The notes under the pieces: model-generated
Told to the model about the DNA's origin: nothing
Seen by the model: only the letters and a program-made list of their open reading frames with translations
Databases searched by the model: none
NCBI RefSeq assembly: GCF_000226095.1
Contig: NC_016475.1
Coordinates: forward strand, 1,302,001-1,366,000
Direction of reading: 5' to 3'
DNA length: 64,000 bases
Origin: Thermothelomyces thermophilus ATCC 42464
Taxonomy: Eukaryota > Ascomycota > Sordariomycetes > Sordariales > Chaetomiaceae
Part shown: positions 49,616 to 61,040 of the stretch, in pieces
Layout of the letters: every line of letters starts with the position of its first letter
Numbering within the stretch: the first letter of the stretch is position 1
Made by a program: the position numbers and the translations under genes

Positions 49616-50670
49616 ATGCCCTCATATGATCCCGCGGAAAACGTCACGAACAAAGACTTCAATGTTTACGACGCGCGCGATGTGCCGAGAGCAACTTCCC
49701 AACGCTTTAAAAATCTGCATCAAGCTCTGGACAAGCAAATTGTACACTTCACGGTCGAATTCCTCTACACCAACCCCGTCAAGCCCCATGTCGTGTTCAA
49801 GCTTAACTTCCGCTCTCCGATAGGCCCAAACAACCGATTCTCCTCTGCGCGCGTTTCCATGGAGCTAGGCGAAGGCGAGAAGGATGGCGAGCAGGGCCCC
49901 GGAGCCTGCCAGATCAAGCTCTGTAGCTACAGGGGCCGGACGGAGCGCGCAAGCGCTGGCTTCCAGTTCGAGCTCCGGCGTTCGATCACCCTTGCCAACA
50001 TGATCCAATTGATCAATGGCACGTATGATGGGCTGGATAACACCATGAAAACCGACATGAAGCCTTTCGACTTTGTGGATATCAACGGTTACTTTGACGG
50101 ATGCCGCGACTGGATGTAAGTCTACCTGTCTTGTTGCTCCGGGAAAACGCACCGAAATTTCAAGTTACTAACGACCACTGCAGCGCTCAAGTCTTTGTCC
50201 GGGCGCATGCCGCAGGCGTGGTGGGCTGGGCCATTGTGGGCATTCTTGGTCCCAGCGGGCAACAAATGCAACGCGAGAGCCTGCGTCCAGAGCAGGGGGC
50301 ACGAGTAACTCCTATCAACTGGCATAATGCAGGCTTCCATGACGTTATTGGCAAGTTCTTTGGGCGGCCAGTGCCGACCGGGTCGGCCACTTCAGTTGTC
50401 TACTAGCGCGATCTCCCGGTCGAGAAAGGTAAGTTCTGGGCACGGGGCTTCTCGCGTTATGTCACCGACCGGCATCAGCGTTATACACTGCCGTACAGAG
50501 TGCCCCAGCCTAACACCGGCGCGCCTGGCAACACTGCCGGGCGTGGCGGTGGTGCTGCTGGCGCTGGACGCGGTAGTGCTGCTGGTGCTGGACGCGGTGG
50601 TGCTGCTGGCGCTGGCCGTGGTGGCGCTGCTCCTCCTGCTGGACGCGGTGGTCTTCCGCGACGCAGGTGA
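49616..50670 (+). pseudogene. Unknown fungal protein (possibly DUF7770-like) with in-frame TAG before a GAGRG-repeat tail
   Basis: Exon 1 is 49616-50115. The intron is 50116-50183 (68 nt, GTAAGT...TTACTAAC...CTGCAG). Exon 2 runs to TAG at 50404-50406, giving 240 aa. The same frame then stays open for 88 more codons to TGA at 50668-50670, giving 328 codons in total. That extension begins RDLPVEKGKFWARGFSRYVTD and ends with three to four GAAGAGRGG repeats and RR. It therefore looks like true coding sequence cut off by CAG to TAG, a RIP-type change; the Copia element lies 1.6 kb away. The GYFDGCRDW motif and overall pattern remind me of the fungal DUF7770 group, but this is weak. An alternative is a functional shorter protein. 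No signal peptide is present. Confidence 0.6.
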
Positions 50671-51059
50671 GGCTAAAATGCCAAGTCCAAAACTGGCAAC
50701 GCTAGATTTTGTTGCCTGGCATTTGTGCTAGTTTGCTACTTGTGCGGAGAAGGGAAGAAGGGAAGAAGAGAGGCAGAGTTGGCGGGATGTTGTATTGTAG
50801 TCTCACTATCTGGAATAGTTTTGAGACAGTGGAAGATGGAAGGGGACAATAGGAATTCCGCTCGGCTCTGGAAGCTTTAGGCGGCTTAGATCAGATTCAT
50901 AAAGAGTCCTAACGTTAACGTGATTGTATAGCGAGTGGCAATGTATAAGTCGGACCCCCCCCCCAATGCTCCGACCACTTGGGAAACCTTGGCACTCATC
51001 CCTATCCTTCTTCTTCAACCTTCAATACAACAGTCTGTTGAACCCAGCACAATATAGGA
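50671..51059. other. Intergenic spacer
   Basis: 3' flank of the unknown gene, with a purine-rich GGGAAGAAG run at 50750-50775 and a C8-9 run at 50956-50964. No gene is seen. Confidence 0.5.
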
Positions 51060-51470
51060 AGCTTCTGATTCTATACTTTCCGAGCTACTCTCTTTAGCTA
51101 TAGAGCCTTCTATATTGCCGGCTTCAATGAGGGCCTAGTAGATCTGTTCAATCGAAGCTGACTGCTCGTTCGGATCCGTAATCACCCTCTTCCTCTTCGA
51201 CGGCAAGGCTGCTTCTAACTCTGCTTTTAGAGCTTCATTTAGTTTAAAGTCCTGCTAATCAAATAGTGTTTTAACTTTCCTAAATAGGAGCACATATATA
51301 GAAGGATACTAAGCCTTAATAGCTAGGTTAATTGGTAAATTATATAAGTCTAAGCCTAGGTCCTAGCAAGAACCCTTATCTAATAGGCCTATAATAGGCT
51401 TAGCCAAAGGTTTCAGAGACAGAGGGCAAAGAGTCAGGGGTTAAGGCCTGTAGCCCTTGAGGCCTTTAGA
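51060..51470 (-). mobile_element. Fot1/pogo-type transposase C-terminal remnant
   Basis: On minus, the segment about 51250-51080 encodes LKAELEAALPSKRKRVITDP followed by NEQSASIEQIY and ALIEAG. This is the basic KRKR-V-DPN...IEQI tail typical of fungal Tc1/mariner-pogo (Fot1-like) DDE transposases. Upstream on minus (to about 51470) the text is AT-rich with RIP-type stops. The DDE core and the inverted ends are missing, so only a fragment remains. Confidence 0.65.
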
Positions 51471-51501
51471 GTAACGGCCTAGTAGTAGGTTTAACAACGC
51501 G

Positions 51502-52433
51502 ATGGGCATCGTCAGCCTCGACACTGACGTGGACAGCCTCGACAGTCTCTCGTAGGTCAAGGCCGTGGGTGCCGAGGAAGTCGGCGAACGGGAGCGCGTG
51601 TACGGCCAGACCTTCTACCTCGGCACGCCGGACGACCTTTGGCCTGGACGACACCGGGGTCTGCGCCTTCTTTACCGAAGTTAGCGACCGCATCAAGTTC
51701 GGCGACGGCGACGCCCGCAACTCGCAGGGCACCTGCGGACAAGCCCTGTCGGATTCGTCCGTCTCCGCCCTGACCAACCGGGCCGAGAAGGTGGACCTTA
51801 ATGGTCTATCGGGCAGGGAAGCCTGCGAGAGACTGCAGAGGGACTTCTTAGACAACTTCGACTCAGACTGCTCTGCCTCTGTCCCGGGAGACCGCTGGAC
51901 TGGTATCACGGCCAAGGTTGAGTGTGTTCCGGTCCGTGCTAGAGTCAAGGAGCACTCCGAGGGTTCTGACTGTTGTTTCTTTGATAGCCCTCTCCGGCAA
52001 AGAATCTCCCGAACCCATCTCCAGGCGGCAGAACAAAACTTCAAACTGCTGGCCAGTACTGCCCAAGAGCAACGACTTGACTCTGGTCGAGCGGGTTAAC
52101 ACGACGGTAAGCCTAGTGTCCATTCACACCCTCCACCCTATTTGACCTGAGCCCCGGAAAAAACCGACGGTTGTTGGTTGTCTTTGGCAGGGTGACTACA
52201 ATGCGTCGACCCTCATCAAGAACCTGTTCAGCATCGCCCCGATCCTAACCGTCTTCTCCCCTGGCGACGGCGACGACAACCTGGTGTCGGGGACGAAGGG
52301 GCAGTTGACATGTGTGAAGGCAATTGATTTGGCCACGGCCACCAATGAGACGCAGTCAGCGAAAGACGGAGATGGCGACAGCGCTGCCGCCAATTGTCGG
52401 ACAGTGGAATATTGGCGATCTGGGTTGGCATGA
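51502..52433 (+). pseudogene. Pseudogene of a fungal secreted/hypothetical protein
   Basis: Coding text in three frames along one strand. Frame 1 starts about 51502 (MGIVSLDTDVDSLDS) with TAG at 51553-51555, then resumes (GQTFYLGTPDDLWP). A shift occurs near 51650. Frame 2 (CAFFTEVSDRIKFGDGDARN, TCGQALSDSSVSAL) runs to about 52000. A second shift follows. Frame 3 (NCWPVLPKSNDLTLVERVNTT) leads to an intron at 52107-52190 (GTAAGC...TTGGCAG) and a last exon ending TGA 52431-52433 (GDYNASTLIKNLFSIAP). The pattern recalls a Sordariomycete family of Cys-containing secreted proteins of unknown role. The N-terminal signal sequence is gone. At least one stop and two frame changes make it nonfunctional. 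Confidence 0.6.
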
Positions 52434-52931
52434 TGTCCATTGTCTCTGTGCTGCTTGGGTATTAAGGTCCGTAGTCTTTCGCGACTGCGATATCTTAGTG
52501 TTGTTTGAATGATGCATGTCGAAATTTGTAATCCGTATGTATTCCGTACAGAGATGCCCGTCCGACTCTCTCGATTACGAATCTGCCAAGGGATTCCATG
52601 TCCAGTGAATTGTGCCCCTTGCTTCGCACGCAATGCCGTGATTGGGCATAGAGCTTTGGCGGCCAGGGGCGGAAGCTCGCCTATTGGCCAGATAGTTTCG
52701 AACTTCGTAGTGCGAAGTGTAGTGTGAAGGAACCAAGGAACTTTCGTGTAGCATTGTCAATGTGCACGACCTTATCTTCAGCGGAGTCCCCGGCTTTCGC
52801 TGGTTCGACTGACACCGCCTTCGCGAGTCAACCTCTGATTCCTAGCGCTTTGTCTGTTTTTGGCACGCATTCGTTACCCATTGTCCTTCACCCCGCTTCG
52901 GAGTGTTGCAGGTTTAGCATTTTGTAAAATT
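52434..52931. other. Promoter-side spacer of asparaginase gene
   Basis: No gene. Contains a TATGTATTCCGTAC variant of the TACGGAGTA motif near 52537-52550. Confidence 0.45.
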
Positions 52932-53504
52932 ATGGAGTACAAGCGGCAGCAAGCTTCTTCGCCCAAAGTTCCCCCTCGGCTGATAATTCACGGCGGGGCG
53001 GGCAACATCACCCCGTCGAACTTGACGCCGGACCGCTACGCCGAGTTTCGTACTGCCCTTTTAACCATTGTAAGATCTCTGCCCATTCCCTCTCTCCATA
53101 CCACTGAGAGCACTATTACAACCCACTAACCGTGCCATCCGTCTCCAGATCTCCAAAGCCCACTCCTATATGACGACGCCCTCCCCGGACGACGGCAACG
53201 GGGGCGGCGGCGAAAAGCTACCCTCGGCTCTCGCCGTGGCGACGCACGCCGTTTCCCTGCTCGAGGACGACCCGCTCTTCAACGCCGGGCGGGGTGCCGT
53301 CTTCACGCGCGACGGGCTCAACGAGCTCGAGGCCTCCGTCATGGTCTCCCGTGGCCGAGCCAAGCGTGCCGCCGCCGTCTCCGGGCTCCGCCGCGTGCGA
53401 AACCCCATCCTGCTCGCCCGCGAGGTGCTGCGCCACGGCGATGCCGACCTCCGCCCATCCAAGCCCGGCCGTCTCGCCGCTGCCGCCGATGCTCTGGCCA
53501 CTGA

Positions 53505-53560
<56 letters not shown>

Positions 53561-54498
53561 CTTCGAGCGCGCAGCTGAACGTTCCCAGCGCGCAGGGGCA
53601 CACGCACCTGCACGGCGAGACGGCCGAGCAGCTGGCGGAGAAGTACGGCCTGGCCCTGGTGGACGAGGGGTATTTCTGGACGAAGAGACGGTGGGAGGAG
53701 CACCTAGGGGGCTTGGAGAGGGAGAGGCGCGGGGGCGGCGGCTGGGCGGCCACATGGAGCAAGGACGAGTACGTGCCGCAGGGCACAGTGGGCGCCGTGG
53801 CGCTTGACGAGGACGGCATCGTCTGCGTCGCGACGAGCACGGGCGGGCTGACGAACAAAGTAACCGGGCGTATCGGGGACACGCCCACGGTTGGAGCGGG
53901 GTTCTGGGCGGAGGAGTGGGTCGAGCGCGCGCAGTCCGGCGGGGGATGGAGTCGGCAGCCGGTCGTAACGTTGGCTGGGGCGCTCCGGAGCTGGGTTGCA
54001 GATTGTTTGCCCACGCCCTGGCTCTATACGCCTCTTCCGGCCGGAAGGGGTGAGCTAGTCACCACGCGATCGGTCGCTGTTTCGGGCACCGGCAACGGAG
54101 ACTCCTTCGTTCGGACCGCGGCCGCGAGAACAGTCGGCGCCCTTGCACGCTTTGCCGGCGATTCCTCCCGCGAAGCAGTGACCAAGGTCGTTGGGCCAGG
54201 CGGCGAAGTCCAGAGAAGCGCTGGGGATAGATGGGGCAAGACCGGTGAGGGTGAGGGCGGCATGATCGGTGTCGAGTGTGTCGTTGTGAGAGACGCCGAG
54301 GGCAGCGTGGTTGAGGTCCGGTCCGAGCTGCTCCAAGACTTCAACTGCGGCGGTATGTTTCGAGCGTGGATCGATGATCGCGGTGTCGCCATCGCTCAGG
54401 TATTCCGCGAGGGAGAGGAAGTACCGGACACATACGCCGGCGAAGGAAGACCCGAGAACCCTCGTGCGTGGTCTGGGGAGAAGGTGGGCTTAGTCTGA
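52932..54498 (+). CDS. Asparaginase/isoaspartyl peptidase family (Ntn hydrolase, T2)
   Basis: The two exons are 52932-53069 and 53149-54498, giving 495 aa. The intron 53070-53148 (79 nt) has GTAAGA...CACTAAC...CTCCAG. N-terminal RLIIHGGAGNITP and later FNAGRGAVFTRDG are signatures of the family. The autocleavage site is QGTVGAVALD, in which Thr becomes the N-terminal nucleophile, followed by TSTGGLTNK and GRIGDTPTVGAGFWA. Downstream SGTGNGDSFVRT completes the active-site loop. The enzyme hydrolyses asparagine and/or beta-aspartyl peptides. A long insert before the cleavage site holds an Ala run then an Asp run (53506-53565), coded by GCT and GAT triplet repeats. No signal peptide is seen, so it is inferred cytosolic. 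Confidence 0.9.
53506..53565 (+). repeat. Coding (GCT)n-(GAT)n microsatellite
   Basis: About 11 GCT triplets are followed by about 6 GAT triplets in frame, giving polyalanine then polyaspartate in the linker of the asparaginase-family protein. It is likely length-polymorphic between strains. Confidence 0.9.
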
Positions 54499-54772
54499 CA
54501 AGTTCAGTAAAGAATCCTTAGATTGGGAGATGGACAGGTCGCCTGGCTTCAAGATGGATATTATTTTCTTTGCAGATATTCCCGCTGGCTGCCGCTGCCG
54601 CTCAACTCCGTGGCAAGCGTAGCCGACCGATTCTATGTTACAGCGAACGCCGCCACCAATATGCTGACCGTCATAAATGCATACAAAAATACACATCCGG
54701 GCATTGCCGAGCGCACGGAGAAGAGTTGGGTGTGTTGAAAGGCCGTCACTAAGCATTCCGAATCGTGGCGCT

Positions 54773-55593
54773 CTACGCGAGCATCTTCTCGCCCGAAGGA
54801 AGTGGTTGCGGCGCCTTCGATCCATTAGCCCACGCCCACGCTGAACAGTTGAACCGAAACAATTTGTTTACTTACCTCCAGCTTTGTGGCACCCGCAAAC
54901 ATCTTCTGGAATCCAATACCGACGCCCTCGATGACGGCAAGTAGGATCGCACAACTAATGGCACCGTTCCTCGCCGCCTTGTATCCGCCTCGGATAGCCA
55001 ACGAGCCGCCCGTGAAGAACCCGGCAATCTGTTGTTGTGTTAGAGCCTGTCATTCGTAATGGAATATTCGCGACGGAACACGGGGCTACTTGCAATCGCA
55101 TTGTACCTGTCACGACGTCAGCAGAGTCGTTAAGCAACGAAGAGATCCACGCGACCGCCGTTCGCTGGGGTAAGGCAGCGGGATTCAGGGTCCAGCCGGA
55201 GTTGGAGCACTTACGCATCTTCCTTTTTCCTGATGCCCTTGACTGCGCAGTCGAACGTGCTGAACAAACCACCCCAAACGCCGAAATTGCCTCCCAAAAC
55301 TGGGGCGCGCATCTTGATCGCTGTGATGGCGCCTAGCCTCCGTTCGCCATACGGGCTGTTCCTGAACCCTTTAACACCATGCCAGATCGTGCCTCCAACA
55401 GCCTATTGGGAAACGTCACATTAGCGGACCGACTCCGTGGCGCAACCGAGGCAATATGACAGCGCGCTTCGTGGGCTAAAGCGCATCGAAGCGAATGCCG
55501 AGAATCGGATTAAGGAAGACATACACCCATGCAGAAAGCACCGCCGAAGTCATTGAGAATGACCCAGGGGCAGGGGTCGCGGGTGTGATCCAT
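54773..55593 (-). CDS. TIM17: Mitochondrial import inner membrane translocase subunit Tim17
   Basis: Five minus-strand exons give 154 aa: 55593-55525, 55402-55215, 55106-55094, 55028-54876 and 54814-54773. The protein begins [20 protein letters not shown] and has [39 protein letters not shown] and [20 protein letters not shown], all hallmark Tim17 helices. Length equals the family norm. It is a core subunit of the TIM23 presequence translocase in the inner membrane. Exon 3 is only 13 nt (codes YNAI region). The intron after it (55093-55029) starts GCAAGT, a GC-AG intron; the other three start GTATGT or GTAAGT. All joins keep frame and the conserved sequence. The C-terminal exon encodes [13 protein letters not shown]. 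Confidence 0.93.
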
Positions 55594-57666
55594 CTTGGCC
55601 TGTTGTCTGAAATCGAACGGAGGAGAGGGAGGAGGACGGCTACGGTCAGCGCGTCGCTGTGTCTAGATGTCGCAAACAAGAAGGCAGCCGAGCAGACTCC
55701 AGATCTGTGGAGACCGATGTCGATGAGCCGGCGCGCTTGCGGTTATCGTCGATCGATGGGTAAGGCGGTAAGGGGTCGTTATCGGTGGTGATGTCTGCAA
55801 ATTCGCCGCGATGATGATGGAAACCGAAGAAAATTGTTCCGTGACAGGGATGTTGTGCACAGGCCATTTCACCACGCCTCGGACCCGCAGTTGCGAGATA
55901 AAGTGGGCTTTTGGTGGGTCACCGGTTCTCGGAGTTTCAGAGCCGAGAGAGTTCGATGAATCGTTTTTTGGGCTTCACCCATGAACCAGCTACTAATGAT
56001 TTTGCGCGATGAGCTTATCAGGCCACACTACGGAGTACTGTATGTAGTTGGTAGTGTACCCGATGTGCAAACCGCTGTCAATGTTCAAGATTGTGTACTT
56101 GGTCCTTCTCTTTTGCTTTGACTCGATTCCAACAGAATAGAACGTTTCTGCTAGTGGAACATGTTGTCCAACTTTTCCTTGCCGCGCGACGGGAGGTGCA
56201 AAAGATACAGTTCTGGATGCTTTCACCACGTCTTCTTCAGGTTGCATCGCGGCATCAACTTCTCGGAACGGCAGCCCTACGCAGTAGTGTACTGCACCGG
56301 CAGGGATGATACATACGTGGTATGCTTCCCCCCGGAACTACGCACTGGTCCGCCAGCCCCCCCACCAACCGAATCCGCCAAGGAGGGACCAACCTCTGAC
56401 CCCGGGAAGTCCTGTGACCACCCCCAAGGTCGAGCAGAGACTTTGTCCTTTTTGCTTCGTGGCATCCGTTCTGTCGCCGACTCGGAATCCACTGCCAATG
56501 AGCTATATCAGGAGCAGCGGGCCCCCCTCGCAAAGCTCTCGTGCTCGCGCTGCCGATCGGTTTGCCAGAAACACACCGTGTCACTTAACTATGCCTCTCC
56601 ACTGCCTTGAGCCGTAAAAGCGGTGAGATGCTTCCGTCCTTCTTCTTCCGACCTGTTCGCTCCGGGATATGAAAAGTGCTCGCGATGGCGCACACTGCCC
56701 CTGATCTCACGTCATGTCTTGGTTCCGGCGGTACATTGCGCAAAATGGAAGATATCGGAACTCTCAGCGAACCGGAGGTACAAAAACAAGGCGCTCCCAG
56801 CCAGGCTCGCCTTGCTCCACACAAGTTTGTCTGGCGTCTTGCTTGCCAGCGCAGCAGCTCAACCAGCCCGACCAACGAGGTCACAGACGGAGAAATGGCC
56901 GTAGGAGTGCCCGTTCTTCGTGCATCTTTTGATCCATGGCGCCGCGATTTTCGAGAGGACGACCGTGATGGTCAGCAGAGGCGTTGTCAGGGATGCAGCA
57001 AGATATCCAGAGCCAGGGAGGCGGATGCGAGGTCCCCCCACGCTCTCCCACGCGGTAAGTTGTTGCTACTTCCTCATGTGTGACTCCCACATCTCGATCA
57101 AGACGCTGCCGGAACAATTCCCCAGCGATCCCCCACACGAAACGGGGCGATCCGTCCCGCCCGATGGAACATGCGTGCAAGTACTGTCCGTATGCTTGGA
57201 CCAGTGTAGTGTACGGGTGCATATACGCGTGCACATACAGTACTGGTACCTGACCAGGGGGGGTGCAGAAACCGTGCAGCATCAACGACACTGACAAAGG
57301 CGGACTGATGGAGAACTGCGTGCTTCGTGGGGTGCTTCCTGATGGTCGAGGATCGCATCACATGGAGTGGGGTATTTTAGCACCCTAGGCCCTAAAACGT
57401 GGAGTCAGCCTTCCCTAAATAGGCGGGTTCTAGGCTTGACCTAGCGCGGGGTGTCGGGTCCCTCCAGCTTCGCTCAAACGGATTTCCAAAATGCCGTCAA
57501 CGCCTTCCATTGTCCACCGATCCCGAGGATGATGGATTGATGGATTGATGGATTGAACTCGCTCTAGCACCACCAGACAATCGCATTGGGCCGGACTCTA
57601 GCCGGCGCCGCTTTCATATTGTGCTAACTTCCGTCGTGCGCAGCGCCCGAGGAGAGAACTCCGACC
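55594..57666. other. Intergenic region between TIM17 and DUG2 (divergent promoters)
   Basis: TIM17 (minus) and DUG2 (plus) diverge from this 2-kb block. It has many short overlapping frames but none with domains or splice support. TACGGAGTAC lies at about 56029-56038. ATGGATTG repeats three times at 57532-57556. Confidence 0.5.
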
Positions 57667-60435
57667 ATGGCCGGCCTGCAAGGTCGCGAGCTCGACGACG
57701 GCTGTCCCGACAGCGCTCCCGACCAGCTCCACGAGCTCCGACACGACGGGTCCGTTCTCACAATCGCGGTCTCTGACAAGTACATCTTTGCTGGTACGAG
57801 CAAAGGCGAGATCGCAATCTGGTCTCTCGGAACGTACCACCACGTCCAGACGATTCAAGCCCACAAACGAAGCGTCCTTTGCCTCGTGCTCTCCGAGGAT
57901 CAAAAGTACCTCTTCTCGAGTGCGTGCGAGCCCATCATTGGCGTTTGGTGTCCCAAGACCTTTGCTCGACTTTATGAGATTTACAGCACCTACGACGTCG
58001 GCGATGTGTTCAGCATTGCCTACTCTTCGCAGCGCGAGACCTTGTACCTCGGTACGCAGACGCAGGATATACAATGGGTCAGCTTGAAGGATCCCGCGAG
58101 GAAGGTGCCTCACGACTCTGCCAACCACCCAGACAGGCGGCAACACCGCTTCTTTGACTCGCGCGCTGTTGGGGGCACGTCTACACCCAGGAGGATGGAG
58201 GAGCACTACGCCCTCATTCCCAAGGCTGCCACGGTGCTGGAGATTGATCCGGGCGCGATCCGGCAATATGCGCACTATGGCTGGGTGTTCTGCATGCTCA
58301 TAGCGAAAGGACCCACCGTGCTCGGTGACCCGGAGGAAGACGTGCTGATTTCTGGGGGCGGGGATGGCACGATCAAGCTGTGGAGGCTCTCCGACGAGGC
58401 GCCGGACCACGACGACGGCGTTCTTGGGGACATCGAGGAGATGATGACTCTGGGCGAGGATGACAGCGAGTCCGTCATGTCCATGGCCGTTGATGGGTCC
58501 TTCCTGTACGCTGGGAAGCTACGGGGCATTATTGAGCTGTGGGACCTCGATACGAAGCAGAAACTGCGGGTCATCAAGGCGCACGACGGAAACGTCAACA
58601 CCCTGAAGATGAGTTTTGGCCTCCTATGGAGTGGCGCAACTGGAGGGTCGGCGTCGGTAAGAATATCGTCCAGTGCTTTACAACCGAGGGGTCACCAGCT
58701 AATTATCCCTGGATAGAAACACAGCACTGTGCATTACGGCCGAGACAAGAATGGTCTTCCACAAAACGTTAGCCAAAAGTATCAGTGTCTGAGTCGGTGG
58801 AAAGCTCACGACGCAAAGATCCTGTCTTCGGCAACAGCTACTCATCAGGCCGACCAGCTCTTCATCACCGGAGCCAACGACAACACTGTACGCGTTTGGC
58901 GTGTTAACGGCATGCCGACCGAATGCGAGCAGGAAGTCGGCGGATCGGAGAATATGATGATTACGTCCCTTCGCGAGTTCGTCTCGTTCAAGACGATATC
59001 CTCCCGTCCCGAATTCACCGAGGACTGCCGCAAAGGTGCCACGTATCTGGGCTCGCTCTTCAAGCGACTGGGCGCCGAGGTGGAGATGCTAAGCACTGGC
59101 AAGCTGTATAACCCCGTGGTGTGTGCCAAGTTCAGCGGCAAGCTTGAGCCAGTAGAGAAGCGAAAGCGGATTCTCTTCTATGGCCACTACGACGTAGTAC
59201 CGGCAGACACGAAGGGGGGCAATTGGCAAACCGACCCGTTCAAACTCGAAGGTCGTGACGGTTACCTATACGGCCGTGGCGTTAGCGACAACAAAGGGCC
59301 CATCATCGCCGCGCTTTACGCCGTCTCCGACCTGCTCCAAGCCAAGGTCCTCGACTCGGACATTATATTCGTTATCGAAGGGGAAGAAGAGTCCGGTTCG
59401 CGCGGGTTTCAAGAGACTATCCGGATGCATAAACACCTAATTGGCCACATCGACTATGTACTCCTCGCGAACAGCTACTGGCTCGACGACGAGGTTCCCT
59501 GCCTCACCTACGGCTTGCGCGGCGTTCTTCACGCGACCATCTGCGTCGATTCCAGACACCCAGACCTCCACTCCGGCGTCGACGGCAGCAACCTCGTTTC
59601 CGAGCCCTTAACTGAGCTGACCCTCCTGCTCAGCAAACTTAAAGATTCAAAAAACCACGTCAAGATTCCCGGCTTCTACGACGGGATCCTCCCGCTTACT
59701 CGCGAGGAGGACCAGCGATACGACGACATCGCGAGCATTCTGATCCGCCGCAACCCGTCGCACGGGCCGGTTGAGGCGCTCAAGCGCAGCCTGATGGCGC
59801 GGTGGCGCGAGCCGAACCTAACCATCCACCGGTACAACGTCTCGGGCCCGGACGGCAGCCTGATCAGCAGCCACGCGACGGCCAACGTCAGCGTGCGGCT
59901 GGTGCCGGGCCAGGAGGTCGAGGACGTAATTGAGGCGCTCAAGAAGTACCTTCAGGACGAGTACGCCAGGTTTGACAGCGACAATACGCTGACCATCAGC
60001 ATCGATAACAAGGCGGAGCCGTGGCTGGGGGTGCCTGGGAACTACATCTTTCGCACTCTGGAGGAGGCCGTGATGCGGGCGTGGGCCGGGGTCGGCGCCG
60101 CCGGTTCATCAGCGTCGTCGTCATCGTCGCCGACCGCCGCCGCCAAGGGATCGAATACGGGAGACAAGGGAAGCGTGGTGGATGGCGTGACGGTGGCGCT
60201 GCCGGCGAACGCGACGGACGGCGAGGATAGGCCAAAAACGAGAAAGCCGCTGTATATCCGCGAAGGAGGGTCAATCCCGCCCATCCGGTTCCTCGAGAAG
60301 GAGTTCAACGCCCCGGCGGCCCATCTGCCTTGTGGCCAGGCCAGCGACGCCGCCCATCTCGACAATGAGCGGTTGCGGGTTCTGAATCTGATGAAGAGCA
60401 GGGAGATTTTCAGCACGGTTTTCAGGAAGCTCTAG
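57667..60435 (+). CDS. DUG2: Glutathione degradosome subunit Dug2 (WD40 + M20 peptidase)
   Basis: The protein is 902 aa. Exon 1 is 57667-58656, the intron is 58657-58716 (60 nt, GTAAGA...GCTAATTATCCCTGGATAG) and exon 2 is 58717-60435. The N-terminal half has WD40 blades (DGSVLTIAVSDKYIFAGTSK, ISGGGDGTIKLWRL, LYAGKLRGIIELWDL, LFITGANDNTVRVWRV). The C-terminal half is an M20 metallopeptidase with metal ligands in LFYGHYDVVPAD, GRGVSDNKGP and IEGEEESGS. This fusion is specific to Dug2, which with the Dug3 amidotransferase cleaves glutathione in the cytosol (878 aa in yeast). A Ser/Ala-rich low-complexity insert (about 60100-60235) interrupts the M20 domain near its C-terminal part. All key residues that I can see are present. 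Confidence 0.93.
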
Positions 60436-60928
60436 AGCAATGTTCGGGTCCGGTTATCAACGGTGGGAGAAAAAAAAAGACGATGTACGATTCCCTTCTA
60501 GTCTGCTTCATGGCGTATTCGCAGCTCGTGAGGGGAGAGCCGAATTTTAGAACGTGATACCCCCGCATCATGTGTCTTTTTGCGGTCACACAAACAAAAC
60601 CGTGGTGTGCAGGTTCCCTTGTCCGACTGCGAACGTAATGGCATCAACACTCCCTATCCTGTCCTATAATAACTAACGTACCCGGTAATTCGACTCTGCC
60701 GAGAGTTGACTAATAGGCCCTAATTATGCCTCCTAACCTCCTTCCTTGAACATTAAGCTGCAAGCAGAATCAAGTAACGGCTTCCTTCCGTTTTCTGACG
60801 TTTTGTTTTCTGCCTTAATTACCTACTGTCCTCACTCCGCAATACTAATCAGGTGAACCATCCGCTCCCTCTACTTCCTCCTGCCCGTGTTCCTCCACAC
60901 CCTGCCAACTGTTCCTCTCCCCCACTGT
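60436..60928. other. Intergenic between convergent genes
   Basis: 3' flank of DUG2 (A-run 60469-60478) and of the minus-strand chitin-binding protein gene. No gene seen. Confidence 0.5.
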
Positions 60929-61040
60929 CTAATACATACCCACGGTAAGCGTCTGTCCCCTACTCGAACTCGTCGTCTCCGCAGTGGTGCCTGATGAAGG
61001 CACAGAAGATGGCCCGACCGTGGAGGTCGGCCCGCTCGGT

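Noticed and set aside
55993-57361. Cluster of 70-150 codon frames between TIM17 and DUG2
   Set aside because: No recognised domain or splice junctions, and frames occur on both strands at similar length.
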